64,000 bases of DNA from Saccharomycopsis crataegensis (lineage: Eukaryota; Ascomycota; Saccharomycetes; Ascoideales; Saccharomycopsidaceae): positions 1,178,001 to 1,242,000 of the forward strand of contig NW_027043829.1 in NCBI RefSeq assembly GCF_037102585.1, read 5' to 3'. Numbering within the stretch: the first letter of the stretch is position 1; each line of letters begins with the position of its first letter. Both the position numbers and the translations under genes were made by a program. Positions 40,187 through 48,798 of the stretch are shown here, one piece after another. Under the pieces are notes generated by a model. The model did no database searches. It was given only the letters and a program-made list of their open reading frames with translations, and was not told where the DNA came from.

Positions 40187-42085
40187 TTATGTAGGGAAAA
40201 CTTTGACCTGACATTGGCTACTGTTGAAGAATTCACCAGTCAATGGATCGGCTATTTTATCATATTTTTGTAGAAAAGCATCATCATAGTCACCATTATC
40301 ATTCAAAAATTTTTTGAAATTATTATAAAGGCCTTCATAATCATCAATAAAATCTAAACTGCAGGTGTTGCCACTTTCAATGTGATTCTTGAAGGATATT
40401 AATAACGCATTGTTAAACTTAAATAATTCCTCCATATCATAAATATTATTATTAGGCAATAGTACAGGAGTCTTGTAACTTAGTTTGGATTTTGAATGGT
40501 GCGAGAACACCAAATGGCTACTTAATTTGATGAGCTGAATTGACGAACAAATGGTACAGTGTTTTGACTTGAGTTTGACGAGTCTTTCCCTTAATTTCTG
40601 ATTTGAGTTTGACGATTTCTTTTGATCAATATTTTGATGATTATGGCAGTCAATGTTCAAATTCAAAGTTTGAAAGTTTGATAAATGTGACACCTTTTTT
40701 AAATCTGAAGGGGTCATGCAATTTCTAGTCTTTAAAACGCTAAGTCCTAATGATAATAGTTTCTCAAAAGATGAAGATGATGCAGAAAAATTGTATAGCT
40801 GGTTATAATCATCTATGAATAAAGAATTTAAATAGTTGAATCTTTTGAATGATAGTAACTTGAAGTATTGGAAAAGATTTCTGTTGAGAAGATATTTTTT
40901 GAAAGTTAGCTTGTGCAGTTTAGAAACTGGAAGTTGGTTTAAGAACCAGAGAAACATATCTTTCTTTATCAAAATCTTGAAGTGAAGGTACTGATTTTTT
41001 GAGTATACCACAGAACTTAGGTTTCCTAAACAATATTTCTTTCTATAAAAATTCTTTATCAAGAACCTTTCATATTTGATGAACAACAATATCACCGCAT
41101 TTGGAATCGCTAACAATCCCATGGCCGCCTGAATTTTATCCAAATATTTATTATGCTCCTCTCGATTGATCTGGAATAGTTCATTTTTGATGAAAATAAG
41201 AGCGTCCAAATAATTGCTTTCATTGCTAGAATTATGACTGAAATTGGTCATATCAATCAAGTTTTCGCTCTTCAACACGTTATCTTTGATAAGCTCTATG
41301 AATGTTGTCAAAAAGTATTCAAATTTCAAGCTCGATTGATTTTTCTTCAAGAATTTCTCATTTTCTTTGATCCAGGTGCCTAAAAGATCCTTCGAAGTTC
41401 GATTAACTAAAACATCTCGTGTAATTAAATTCGATCTGATGATTAATTCGTAATCTACCAACGCTGAATTATCAAAATTATGGAGGTATAGTAGCGCTGG
41501 CTTAGATTTAATATAATTAGATATATCCTCCGAATTTTTATCTAAGTCCTGGAAATCAATTGTCGTCTTTAAAAAAGTGCTAGGCAAGTCATCAAAATTC
41601 GTTATCTTCAACAAATATTGGGCAATCAACACATCAACCTGATCCTTGAACCAGTCACTAAGTTGCAGATTATTGTCAAGACTAGTCAAATCCAGGTTCA
41701 CGTAACCATCACCAAATTGTTTGGCTAAAAAGTTGTTTTTATTTGCGCTGGCCTCATAGCCAGTATTCCCTATCTTCAATTCATTCAACTGTCTAAATTT
41801 CTCAATTCGCTTTTCTAGAGTATTATTATAATTATTTTCTAAAACTATTTTTTCCTCGAGCTTGTTCTGATATGTATCAAGATTAGAAATTAAAGATTTC
41901 AAATCAGCCAATTTGCTCTCGAGGGTTTCTGATCGATCAATGGCCTTTAATTGACTATCGATAGTTGCCTGTTGCTTCTCATTGATTCTGTTAATATCCT
42001 TTAAATTCTTTTTGAATAATTCTAATGGCGTCTTAAGGCTCGCCTCGTTCATATGTAGAAAAAAATCAACCGAGGGTTCTGCCAT
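40187..42085 (-). CDS. FYV10: Fyv10/Gid9, RING-like subunit of the GID ubiquitin ligase
   Basis: Fyv10 (Gid9) forms the catalytic RING heterodimer with Rmd5 in the GID/CTLH E3 ligase, which degrades gluconeogenic enzymes when glucose returns. The 632-residue product has an N-terminal coiled coil (about residues 25-95), helical CTLH/CRA-like middle, and the degenerate C-terminal RING: KHCTICSSIQLIKLSSHL, TPVLLPNNNIYDMEEL and the terminal IADPLTGEFFNSSQCQVKVF, which fits the Fyv10 C terminus. It is more diverged and longer than the 516-residue S. cerevisiae protein. Head to head with VID30, 242 bp apart; its 3' end is 65 bp from the convergent BUD27-like gene. Confidence 0.82.
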   Translation of the reverse strand: MAEPSVDFFLHMNEASLKTPLELFKKNLKDINRINEKQQATIDSQLKAIDRSETLESKLADLKSLISNLDTYQNKLEEKIVLENNYNNTLEKRIEKFRQLNELKIGNTGYEASANKNNFLAKQFGDGYVNLDLTSLDNNLQLSDWFKDQVDVLIAQYLLKITNFDDLPSTFLKTTIDFQDLDKNSEDISNYIKSKPALLYLHNFDNSALVDYELIIRSNLITRDVLVNRTSKDLLGTWIKENEKFLKKNQSSLKFEYFLTTFIELIKDNVLKSENLIDMTNFSHNSSNESNYLDALIFIKNELFQINREEHNKYLDKIQAAMGLLAIPNAVILLFIKYERFLIKNFYRKKYCLGNLSSVVYSKNQYLHFKILIKKDMFLWFLNQLPVSKLHKLTFKKYLLNRNLFQYFKLLSFKRFNYLNSLFIDDYNQLYNFSASSSSFEKLLSLGLSVLKTRNCMTPSDLKKVSHLSNFQTLNLNIDCHNHQNIDQKKSSNSNQKLRERLVKLKSKHCTICSSIQLIKLSSHLVFSHHSKSKLSYKTPVLLPNNNIYDMEELFKFNNALLISFKNHIESGNTCSLDFIDDYEGLYNNFKKFLNDNGDYDDAFLQKYDKIADPLTGEFFNSSQCQVKVFPT

Positions 42086-42327
42086 TTTGTTCCAAATATT
42101 TTGTTATTATGCTCTTTGCCCCATAAAACGAGATATGACTTAATGTTATGATCTGCTGTAGAGGTGACATATATTTACATTGCTTACCCTGAAGTCATCA
42201 CAAGCACTACAGGCGATGACTTCAGGGTAAGGTACAGATTCCCCGTATTAAGCAAAGGTTATAATTCTCAACTGTAAAGTTATCTTACTTCAAGAGTTAT
42301 AATAACAAAGATCTTTGAGAAATTCAG
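42086..42327. promoter_or_regulatory. Bidirectional FYV10/VID30 promoter
   Basis: 242 bp shared by two genes of one protein complex. Its centre is a perfect 17-bp inverted repeat with a 15-nt spacer (42183-42231). Confidence 0.7.
42183..42231. repeat. Perfect 17-bp inverted repeat, 15-nt loop
   Basis: Left arm CTTACCCTGAAGTCATC (42183-42199) and right arm GATGACTTCAGGGTAAG (42215-42231) are exact reverse complements. The flanking bases do not pair. The dyad contains TGACTTC and TTACCC cores. It could bind a dimeric regulator or form a cruciform. Confidence 0.95.
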
Positions 42328-44721
42328 ATGCCTGATCAGATATTTCCTCCATCATATCTACTACAAACTAATTTCGGCCTCAATTTGGCGTCCTTATTCT
42401 CAAAGGAGGCAGTCTTAGAAGACACTAATCAGCTTAGTAGTAATGATAAGGCGTTGATACGGCTTCTGGCCGAAGGAGTTTTGGGAGATGATCCAGAATT
42501 ATTGATCAAAGGAAACACAGAGTATTCGAAAAGCATTTTATCTATTGTTAATAAGCGCTTTTCAGACCTCGAGCGCGGCAAGGAACAAGTGTCGCTGATT
42601 AAAGATGATTATCTCGAAGATCCCAATAGTCATATCGATAACACCGGGTCGCCTCACCTGTATAATGTGGATGACGATTTATTATTAATGGAAAATGGGA
42701 CATTTAGTGGTTCGCAGAGCAAAGAACTCCAGGACACGGCGATTTCATCAATATTGATCGAAGATAATGGGGGGTCATTACCAAGTTATCCGTTGCCCAA
42801 TAGATGGTTGCCGGCAAATCAGAGAATGAAGAAGAAATTGGTGGACACTGAAAGTACTCCAGAACAATTGAAGAAGAAGGAAGAATTTTTGAGGATTTCA
42901 GAAGATGGGTTGGTGATTAATGCTGTCTCAAATAATACTTTTGAGCTGGTATATAACAGCACCGCTGCTCAGATCGTTTTCCTCTTGAAAGGAAATAATT
43001 GCATTCCTAGTGAATGTGGTTTATTCTATTTCGAAGTGAAAATTAAGACAAATATAAAGAGTTACAATTTATCTTTAGGATTTGCCAAGTCTGGCCATGT
43101 TTATGCGAAGAAGACGTCACCTAGTGAGGTTAATAGCAAAATTGCCATCAGTGACTTTCCAGGCCGTGCAGATATGACATTTGGGTTTAATGGGCAACTG
43201 GCAACTGTGGGATATGGTAACAGAAATGTAAAAAGCTACGGATATAGCTTTGGCTATAACGATATCATTGGATGTGGGATTGATTTTTATAATAAACAGA
43301 TATTTTACACAAAGAATGGTGAATATTTGGGTCCAGCATTTACCAAATTGGCAAACTGTCAGTTTTTGACCCCTGTCATTGGATTCAATAGCCATAACCA
43401 CAATAAAGAAACAGACAATAACATGGTTCATTCATTGACAAACAATGTGTTTCAAATTAGGAATTCGAACAATGATAGAAGTTTTTCAAGCACGAATTTT
43501 CAATCTTTCACAGAGAGTCTAGACCAATATAATAACAACTATGTTTTGCATGAGATCATTACAAATTTTGGCCTCTCTAAAGATGGCCGCCAGGAAGGAG
43601 AAAACTTCTACTTTGATATAAATGGATATATCAACAAGATAAAGTCTGAGATTTATACAAAGGTTTATAGGTCAAATTTGGAGCTTTGCAATAATTATGA
43701 ATCAAGCGTGAATTTAGAAAAGCTTGTTAAACAAGAGCGGATGAATAAGCAATTTAGTATACCATCTTTATTAAACGACAATGCCCCGGAGATTGATGTG
43801 GCATTAAAGGATCTTGATAAGCAGCAATTACTTTCCACTGGAATTGATAGGCAAAGGTTGGTCTTGAAAGATTTTGAATGCAAATCGGCGATAAATAGCT
43901 TAATTAAAAACTATTTTGATCACTTGGGTTACGTTGATGCCAAAAAATCCTTTTTGAAAGAGTTGGAGAGTGAAAAGCCAATATCAGGATCCGAAGACGT
44001 TGTGATGCTAGAGGCAGCGCCAGAGGATGATGCTGAAGAAGTTCAATCGTCCAGAAAACGAACGATGCGTGAACTTATTTTGGGTGATGATATTGACGGG
44101 GCGCTTAAGTTTTTGCAACAATATTATAATGAGTTTTTCAACATCAACGAATCAGATTATGGTAGTAATTACGCTACAGATGTTGCTAATAAAAAAGGTG
44201 GAGATAAATTGGCAGAGTCTTTAGTTTTTGAGTTACAGTGCATAAAATTAATCAAGTTAATAAGAAAGTGTATCGATGATGGTGTTGTCAGCAGTAATTA
44301 TGAGGATGAGGCGATTTGTTTTACAAAGTATCTAATGAAGCAGCATAAACATTCTAGTGCTAAGGTCAGAGTGCTCAATGGGCTTTTCCAGTTATTAATC
44401 ACGGAAAATTGTGGCAGGGAAGAGAGGGATGGACAGGACGATGAAGATGTGTATGAGGAGGAGTATATTAGTATCAGTGACTCTCCAAGGGCGAAAACAA
44501 AGTCTTTTGACCATTTGCTAAGGGACAAGAATTTCGAAAGCTTGAAGTTAAAAATAACCGATAGATTGAATTCATTCATATTAAAAAAACTGGGAAAATC
44601 TGCAATTTCTGATTTAGAAAAAGTGGTGAACTTGACAAATTTCTACTTGCGTAAAATGAACCGGGAGAATCTTGCTGACGAGGTCGTTTTCATTAATATC
44701 AACAATGATGTATTAAATTAG
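42328..44721 (+). CDS. VID30: Vid30/Gid1, SPRY-LisH-CTLH scaffold of the GID ubiquitin ligase
   Basis: Vid30 (Gid1, RanBPM family) is the scaffold that docks substrate receptors to the GID E3 ligase. In the 797-residue product a SPRY domain spans about residues 205-352 (YFEVKIKTNIKSYNLSLGFA, GYSFGYNDIIGCGIDFYNKQ, IFYTKNGEYLGPAF), a LisH motif begins near 518 (SAINSLIKNYFDHLGYVDAK), and a CTLH/CRA region begins near 579 (RTMRELILGDDIDGALKFLQ). This domain order marks RanBPM/Vid30. An acidic linker (about 595-601 and 698-710) interrupts the CRA part. Divergent from FYV10; its stop is only 9 bp from the stop of the next gene on the other strand. Confidence 0.9.
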   Translation: MPDQIFPPSYLLQTNFGLNLASLFSKEAVLEDTNQLSSNDKALIRLLAEGVLGDDPELLIKGNTEYSKSILSIVNKRFSDLERGKEQVSLIKDDYLEDPNSHIDNTGSPHLYNVDDDLLLMENGTFSGSQSKELQDTAISSILIEDNGGSLPSYPLPNRWLPANQRMKKKLVDTESTPEQLKKKEEFLRISEDGLVINAVSNNTFELVYNSTAAQIVFLLKGNNCIPSECGLFYFEVKIKTNIKSYNLSLGFAKSGHVYAKKTSPSEVNSKIAISDFPGRADMTFGFNGQLATVGYGNRNVKSYGYSFGYNDIIGCGIDFYNKQIFYTKNGEYLGPAFTKLANCQFLTPVIGFNSHNHNKETDNNMVHSLTNNVFQIRNSNNDRSFSSTNFQSFTESLDQYNNNYVLHEIITNFGLSKDGRQEGENFYFDINGYINKIKSEIYTKVYRSNLELCNNYESSVNLEKLVKQERMNKQFSIPSLLNDNAPEIDVALKDLDKQQLLSTGIDRQRLVLKDFECKSAINSLIKNYFDHLGYVDAKKSFLKELESEKPISGSEDVVMLEAAPEDDAEEVQSSRKRTMRELILGDDIDGALKFLQQYYNEFFNINESDYGSNYATDVANKKGGDKLAESLVFELQCIKLIKLIRKCIDDGVVSSNYEDEAICFTKYLMKQHKHSSAKVRVLNGLFQLLITENCGREERDGQDDEDVYEEEYISISDSPRAKTKSFDHLLRDKNFESLKLKITDRLNSFILKKLGKSAISDLEKVVNLTNFYLRKMNRENLADEVVFININNDVLN

Positions 44722-44730
44722 AGCTAGGTA

Positions 44731-47130
44731 CTATCTAAACATTCTATCGAATTCTTTAATCATAATGTCGATTCCTTCATTGATTAAACTGATTTTGTAG
44801 TTATTGAAAATGGAATTTTTCTTAGTCAAATATTTTAAAGACTCTTCAAATTGTGAGTTTTCTATGAGTAAATCAATCGATTCTAAAGTTAGACTAAATT
44901 CTTCCTGGGAGCCTTTGGATAATTTTGATAGTAATTTATTTGTCTTGATCGTGATTGGGATTTCTCCGATATAATTTCTTAAGGCGGTAGCTATTTGAGT
45001 ATAATCTAAGTCATGGCCACGAGTCAAGGTATATTCCGGTTGGTCATTCTCGGTGGTTTCAAAAATTTCTGAAAAGTCCATCACCAGTTGTAGTTCTTCA
45101 AGGTCGTTGAACCCAAGTTTTGTGCCCATGAAATAAATCACAGAAAGGATTATCTTTGAGTAAATAGACATCTCTCCCATGGCTTTTAACTTCAACGCAA
45201 TTGACTGCATGAGATGTTTATGCTCCAACAATTTGTAAACCACCTCGATCAAATAATTATCATATTTGAACAACTTCTCGTTATTTATGAGGATGAAGCA
45301 GAGTAGAATTAATACTTCCTCAATCAAGGAAAAATACTTGGTTGACGAATGCTTAGTGTCAGCGACTTTGTCGGCATTTAAAAATTTCAATAACCCAAAA
45401 AGTGTGTTGAACAATTCATTCCAATTGTACTCTAAAAGAAAATCTTCGTAATTCTCGTTTGCATTATTAGCGCAAGCCATGTTATAGTTACTGACTAAAA
45501 TATTTGAAATGAGCAAGATATTATCAACGCTTAACTTCATACTGATGATGTCTAAATTTGCAGTCAAGTTATATCTCAAGAAACATTGAAGAACATCAAT
45601 CATGTACAATATTTTCACCTTGAATTGGTTATTGCTGATATCATCATCATCAAAATATTGGTCATCATTGGCGGTGAAGTCGATATAATTGACAAAATTA
45701 TTCACCATCGGTTGTACTTGATGGCAAAGCTTGAATTTGAATTGATCAATAGTCGTTGACAATAAATTGTTTTGAATTTTGTTGGTATCAGTGGTGAGAA
45801 GCTTGAAAATTATAAGAAGGTTCAATCTTGAAATGACATGATTAGTTTGGTTTCCATGCTGGTTTTGGAAAATGAACGATGAATAAGATAACAATAAATC
45901 GAGGAGATTGTTTACGGCATTCTCTTCATCTTCATGATGAATAACGTCGTTTTCGTTAAGGTGCAGGGTCAAATACTCCTCATACCCTTCATTATTAACA
46001 ACAAAAGCATATAGCACAAGATTCAAGGAAAGAGACTCAATGCATTTGATTTGGGCATATTGGATCTCTTTCAGGGATTTTTTTTTGGTGCTGCCGTCAT
46101 TTGCGCTTTCATAATATTCATTCTCCAATTGGAATTGCATGAGTTTCTCTTTAGTATAATTCTTCTTGATTTTAAGCAAGATCTTTAGTTCTTCATCCAA
46201 AGTTTCATAAACTGTGTCTCTATACCAGTTGTTTAGCTTGTTGAATTTGTTGAAAGTTAAGAGATTAAACAATGAAGCTCCGTGTGATTTTTCAATAGAG
46301 AGATCGGGTTTTGTATCATCTAATAAGATCAAGTTGAAAGAAATAATAGGGTACAAATACATATTTATTATCTTGAATATGTTTTTATCCGATACATTAT
46401 TTCGGAGAAAGTTTTTGTAGATGTTTTCATTCTTTTTTCGTGAATTGTTGATTAATATGCTCATAATAATGAATTGTCTATTATAATCAATGATCGAGAG
46501 ATCAGACCCAGTTGCTGGTATAACCTTATCATAAAATGCCTGGTTAAGGTCACACTCATAGAAGTACTCAAAGAATTCAGTTCCATAAAACACCAACAAT
46601 GTGTTCAACAATAAACTCAAACTTGATTTTAATAAACCGGGCTCATTCAAACCATATTTGAGGATTTCAAAAAATGTTAACATGACCCCCTTATCTGATG
46701 TATCCGAGTTAAATAGAAGTTTTGTGATTAGTTGGTCATTGCTCAACATCTTTCGGTCACTTTCTTCATAAATTGATTGATTATAATAGTATTTGCTTTG
46801 ATCTGCGGTGATGGATCTTAGACTTTTCATGAAAGCATTCAAAATGAGGATCAAATTATTCAGCACGTACATATCATGCATGTCTTTACTGTTATGGAAA
46901 CGCTCAATGCTTTTGAGGAAACACAGAGATGTGATTGAAATATGATAGTCATTTGAGAGATCCAACGAATTGAATGTGGCGATCAACGCCGGTTCCAAAA
47001 TTGAAATATTGAAAAAATCGTCCCAATATTGTTCACTTTCCGGTGAGTCCTTAGGTATGTCATCCTGGAATAAAAGACTGTATATGCTTAAAGTCAATTG
47101 GGAATGTAGTCTGTTTGGAGCCTGGGACAT
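44731..47130 (-). CDS. Uncharacterised all-helical protein, 799 residues (armadillo-like?)
   Basis: A long, Leu/Ile/Asn-rich frame with regular amphipathic helices throughout and no zinc, nucleotide or membrane motif. The N terminus (LTLSIYSLLFQD, then QYWDDFFNISILEPALIATF) is reminiscent of the ARMH3/DUF1741 armadillo-like family, whose members have a similar W/Y-x-EFF motif, but the resemblance is slight and I do not assign it. Codon use is like the neighbours and the length makes it a real gene. Its 3' end abuts that of VID30. Start MSQAPNRLHS is the only upstream ATG. Confidence 0.75.
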   Translation of the reverse strand: MSQAPNRLHSQLTLSIYSLLFQDDIPKDSPESEQYWDDFFNISILEPALIATFNSLDLSNDYHISITSLCFLKSIERFHNSKDMHDMYVLNNLILILNAFMKSLRSITADQSKYYYNQSIYEESDRKMLSNDQLITKLLFNSDTSDKGVMLTFFEILKYGLNEPGLLKSSLSLLLNTLLVFYGTEFFEYFYECDLNQAFYDKVIPATGSDLSIIDYNRQFIIMSILINNSRKKNENIYKNFLRNNVSDKNIFKIINMYLYPIISFNLILLDDTKPDLSIEKSHGASLFNLLTFNKFNKLNNWYRDTVYETLDEELKILLKIKKNYTKEKLMQFQLENEYYESANDGSTKKKSLKEIQYAQIKCIESLSLNLVLYAFVVNNEGYEEYLTLHLNENDVIHHEDEENAVNNLLDLLLSYSSFIFQNQHGNQTNHVISRLNLLIIFKLLTTDTNKIQNNLLSTTIDQFKFKLCHQVQPMVNNFVNYIDFTANDDQYFDDDDISNNQFKVKILYMIDVLQCFLRYNLTANLDIISMKLSVDNILLISNILVSNYNMACANNANENYEDFLLEYNWNELFNTLFGLLKFLNADKVADTKHSSTKYFSLIEEVLILLCFILINNEKLFKYDNYLIEVVYKLLEHKHLMQSIALKLKAMGEMSIYSKIILSVIYFMGTKLGFNDLEELQLVMDFSEIFETTENDQPEYTLTRGHDLDYTQIATALRNYIGEIPITIKTNKLLSKLSKGSQEEFSLTLESIDLLIENSQFEESLKYLTKKNSIFNNYKISLINEGIDIMIKEFDRMFR

Positions 47131-47603
47131 TGCACAAAATTCTTAGAAAGTCCCTAAACCGTTATCTTCTTGTCTGTCAAAACCCTCTTTGGAAAATACC
47201 CATATATTTCATGATGATTTGTTCAGAAGCCCTGGGCAACTGCAGAGCCACCGGTGTGGAAACGTGATCCGTCAAGGTGGAGTAACATTATATGTTTGGT
47301 ATGATAATAGTATACTATCGATAATATATATATTATCATATACGGAGATAAAAATCTTCTTTAATGGCGAGGATGTAGTTTATGATGTCGTTTAATTAGT
47401 ATATAATGATAAATTGATAATGATAAAAAGCCAAAGGCGGCACGGTGTTTGTAAACTTCATCTTTGGGTATGCAATGATACTATGGGTGGGTAATATGAT
47501 AGAAAAAGTTACAATACAAAAAAAAAACAAGAACGGAACATCTTAATGCACGCAAAAGTACATTGAAATCCATGGAAGGGAAGACAATAATGCCTGGGAA
47601 CCA
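47131..47603. other. Region upstream of the helical protein and downstream of MCP1
   Basis: About 470 bp with no gene. It has an AT-rich dyad near 47315-47342 (tatcgataatatat) and A-rich tracts. It should contain the promoter of the leftward gene. Confidence 0.5.
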
Positions 47604-48608
47604 TCACAAAGGGGAATAATTCATGTACGCATCGTAAGCTTTACCAACAGTCCCATGCTCTGCGCCCATACTGACAATTCTGGATAAACTAAACATCCCC
47701 AATAAGGTTAATCCGTTAACTAACAAAAAACCTCTTCTCCGCTGCGTTTGGCTATAAATTTTCAAATATTTCATCCACCCTGCAACCACATGATAGAGGG
47801 TCAAGTATATCAATGATCCAAAACCAAGGTACAGAACCAATTTGTTGCTTTTAGCAAAGGCATGAGCAACATACCCGAGCTTAATGAGTGAAGAGTCACC
47901 ATCAATCATAAGGGGGGCAATTCTTTCTTTTAGAATATGGTATCCAAGTACCGGCACCAATAGAAGTCCCGAGAGTTGTACTGGGGTTACCCCTAATAGT
48001 GATGCTATTTTTGAACGACGAATCCCAAGTTTGAACGCACCAAACCAGCCTCCAAGACCAACCGATTCATCGGTTATCTCATAGTCTTGAGTTTGGGAAT
48101 TATATTTTGCTTGTTGTTCCATCGCGAGTTGCTGACTGAACTGGGATTTGTTCTTTTTACTATTCTTTGCCTGATTTCTCCGACTAAAATAGTTTTTGAC
48201 AGTTCTAATAACCCTAATAGCTAGACCAGAAGCCACATGGGCAATTAAACTTCCAAAGACTAACCATTTTTCCACATTCTCTTGTTGGTAAATATCACGA
48301 GCCATCATAAAGGTCTCTTCAGCGACATCAACGTTAATGGCAGGAGTCACGAGAACATTGATCGAATGAAGAATTAAAAACCCAGTGAATGAATAGCTGG
48401 AGTATTTCTGAATAGCTCCGAGGAAATTGTTCGTAGTCCGATATATGTCTGGATTAGAGCGATTGAATATTGGTACACCAAAATATTTGCGCGGCTGCGG
48501 CTCTGGGGTCAACACGAACGATTCCTCCAATTCGTCTTCCAGGCCATCAATAGGAGCAGGTGTCACATTTTTGAGCGATGTCACGCTTTCAGATAGTTCA
48601 CTTCCCAT
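47604..48608 (-). CDS. MCP1: Mcp1-like mitochondrial outer-membrane protein
   Basis: Mcp1 is a polytopic mitochondrial outer-membrane protein that recruits Vps13 and rescues loss of ER-mitochondria tethering. The 334-residue product has several membrane segments (YSSYSFTGFLILHSINVLVT, WLVFGSLIAHVASGLAIRVI, LSGLLLVPVLGYHILKERIA, LVLYLGFGSLIYLTLYHVVA, FLLVNGLTLLGMFSL), the paired cytochrome b561-like layout of the family, with a basic loop RRNQAKNSKKNK and an acidic N terminus. Length is close to the 302 residues of S. cerevisiae Mcp1. Confidence 0.85.
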   Translation of the reverse strand: MGSELSESVTSLKNVTPAPIDGLEDELEESFVLTPEPQPRKYFGVPIFNRSNPDIYRTTNNFLGAIQKYSSYSFTGFLILHSINVLVTPAINVDVAEETFMMARDIYQQENVEKWLVFGSLIAHVASGLAIRVIRTVKNYFSRRNQAKNSKKNKSQFSQQLAMEQQAKYNSQTQDYEITDESVGLGGWFGAFKLGIRRSKIASLLGVTPVQLSGLLLVPVLGYHILKERIAPLMIDGDSSLIKLGYVAHAFAKSNKLVLYLGFGSLIYLTLYHVVAGWMKYLKIYSQTQRRRGFLLVNGLTLLGMFSLSRIVSMGAEHGTVGKAYDAYMNYSPL

Positions 48609-48798
48609 TGCTTATTGTGCTTGTTATTGTCTTCTACACATTCTTTAGGCCCGTAGTGCCATAGTCAATAAAAATTATTACAAATCCGAACGCCCTCAGA
48701 GGACGATGAGGCGCGTGATAAACGCACGCCGCAATTTTGACATTTTGAGCTTATAATCCGCGTAATATTCGTAATATCCGTATATATATTGCAGTTTT

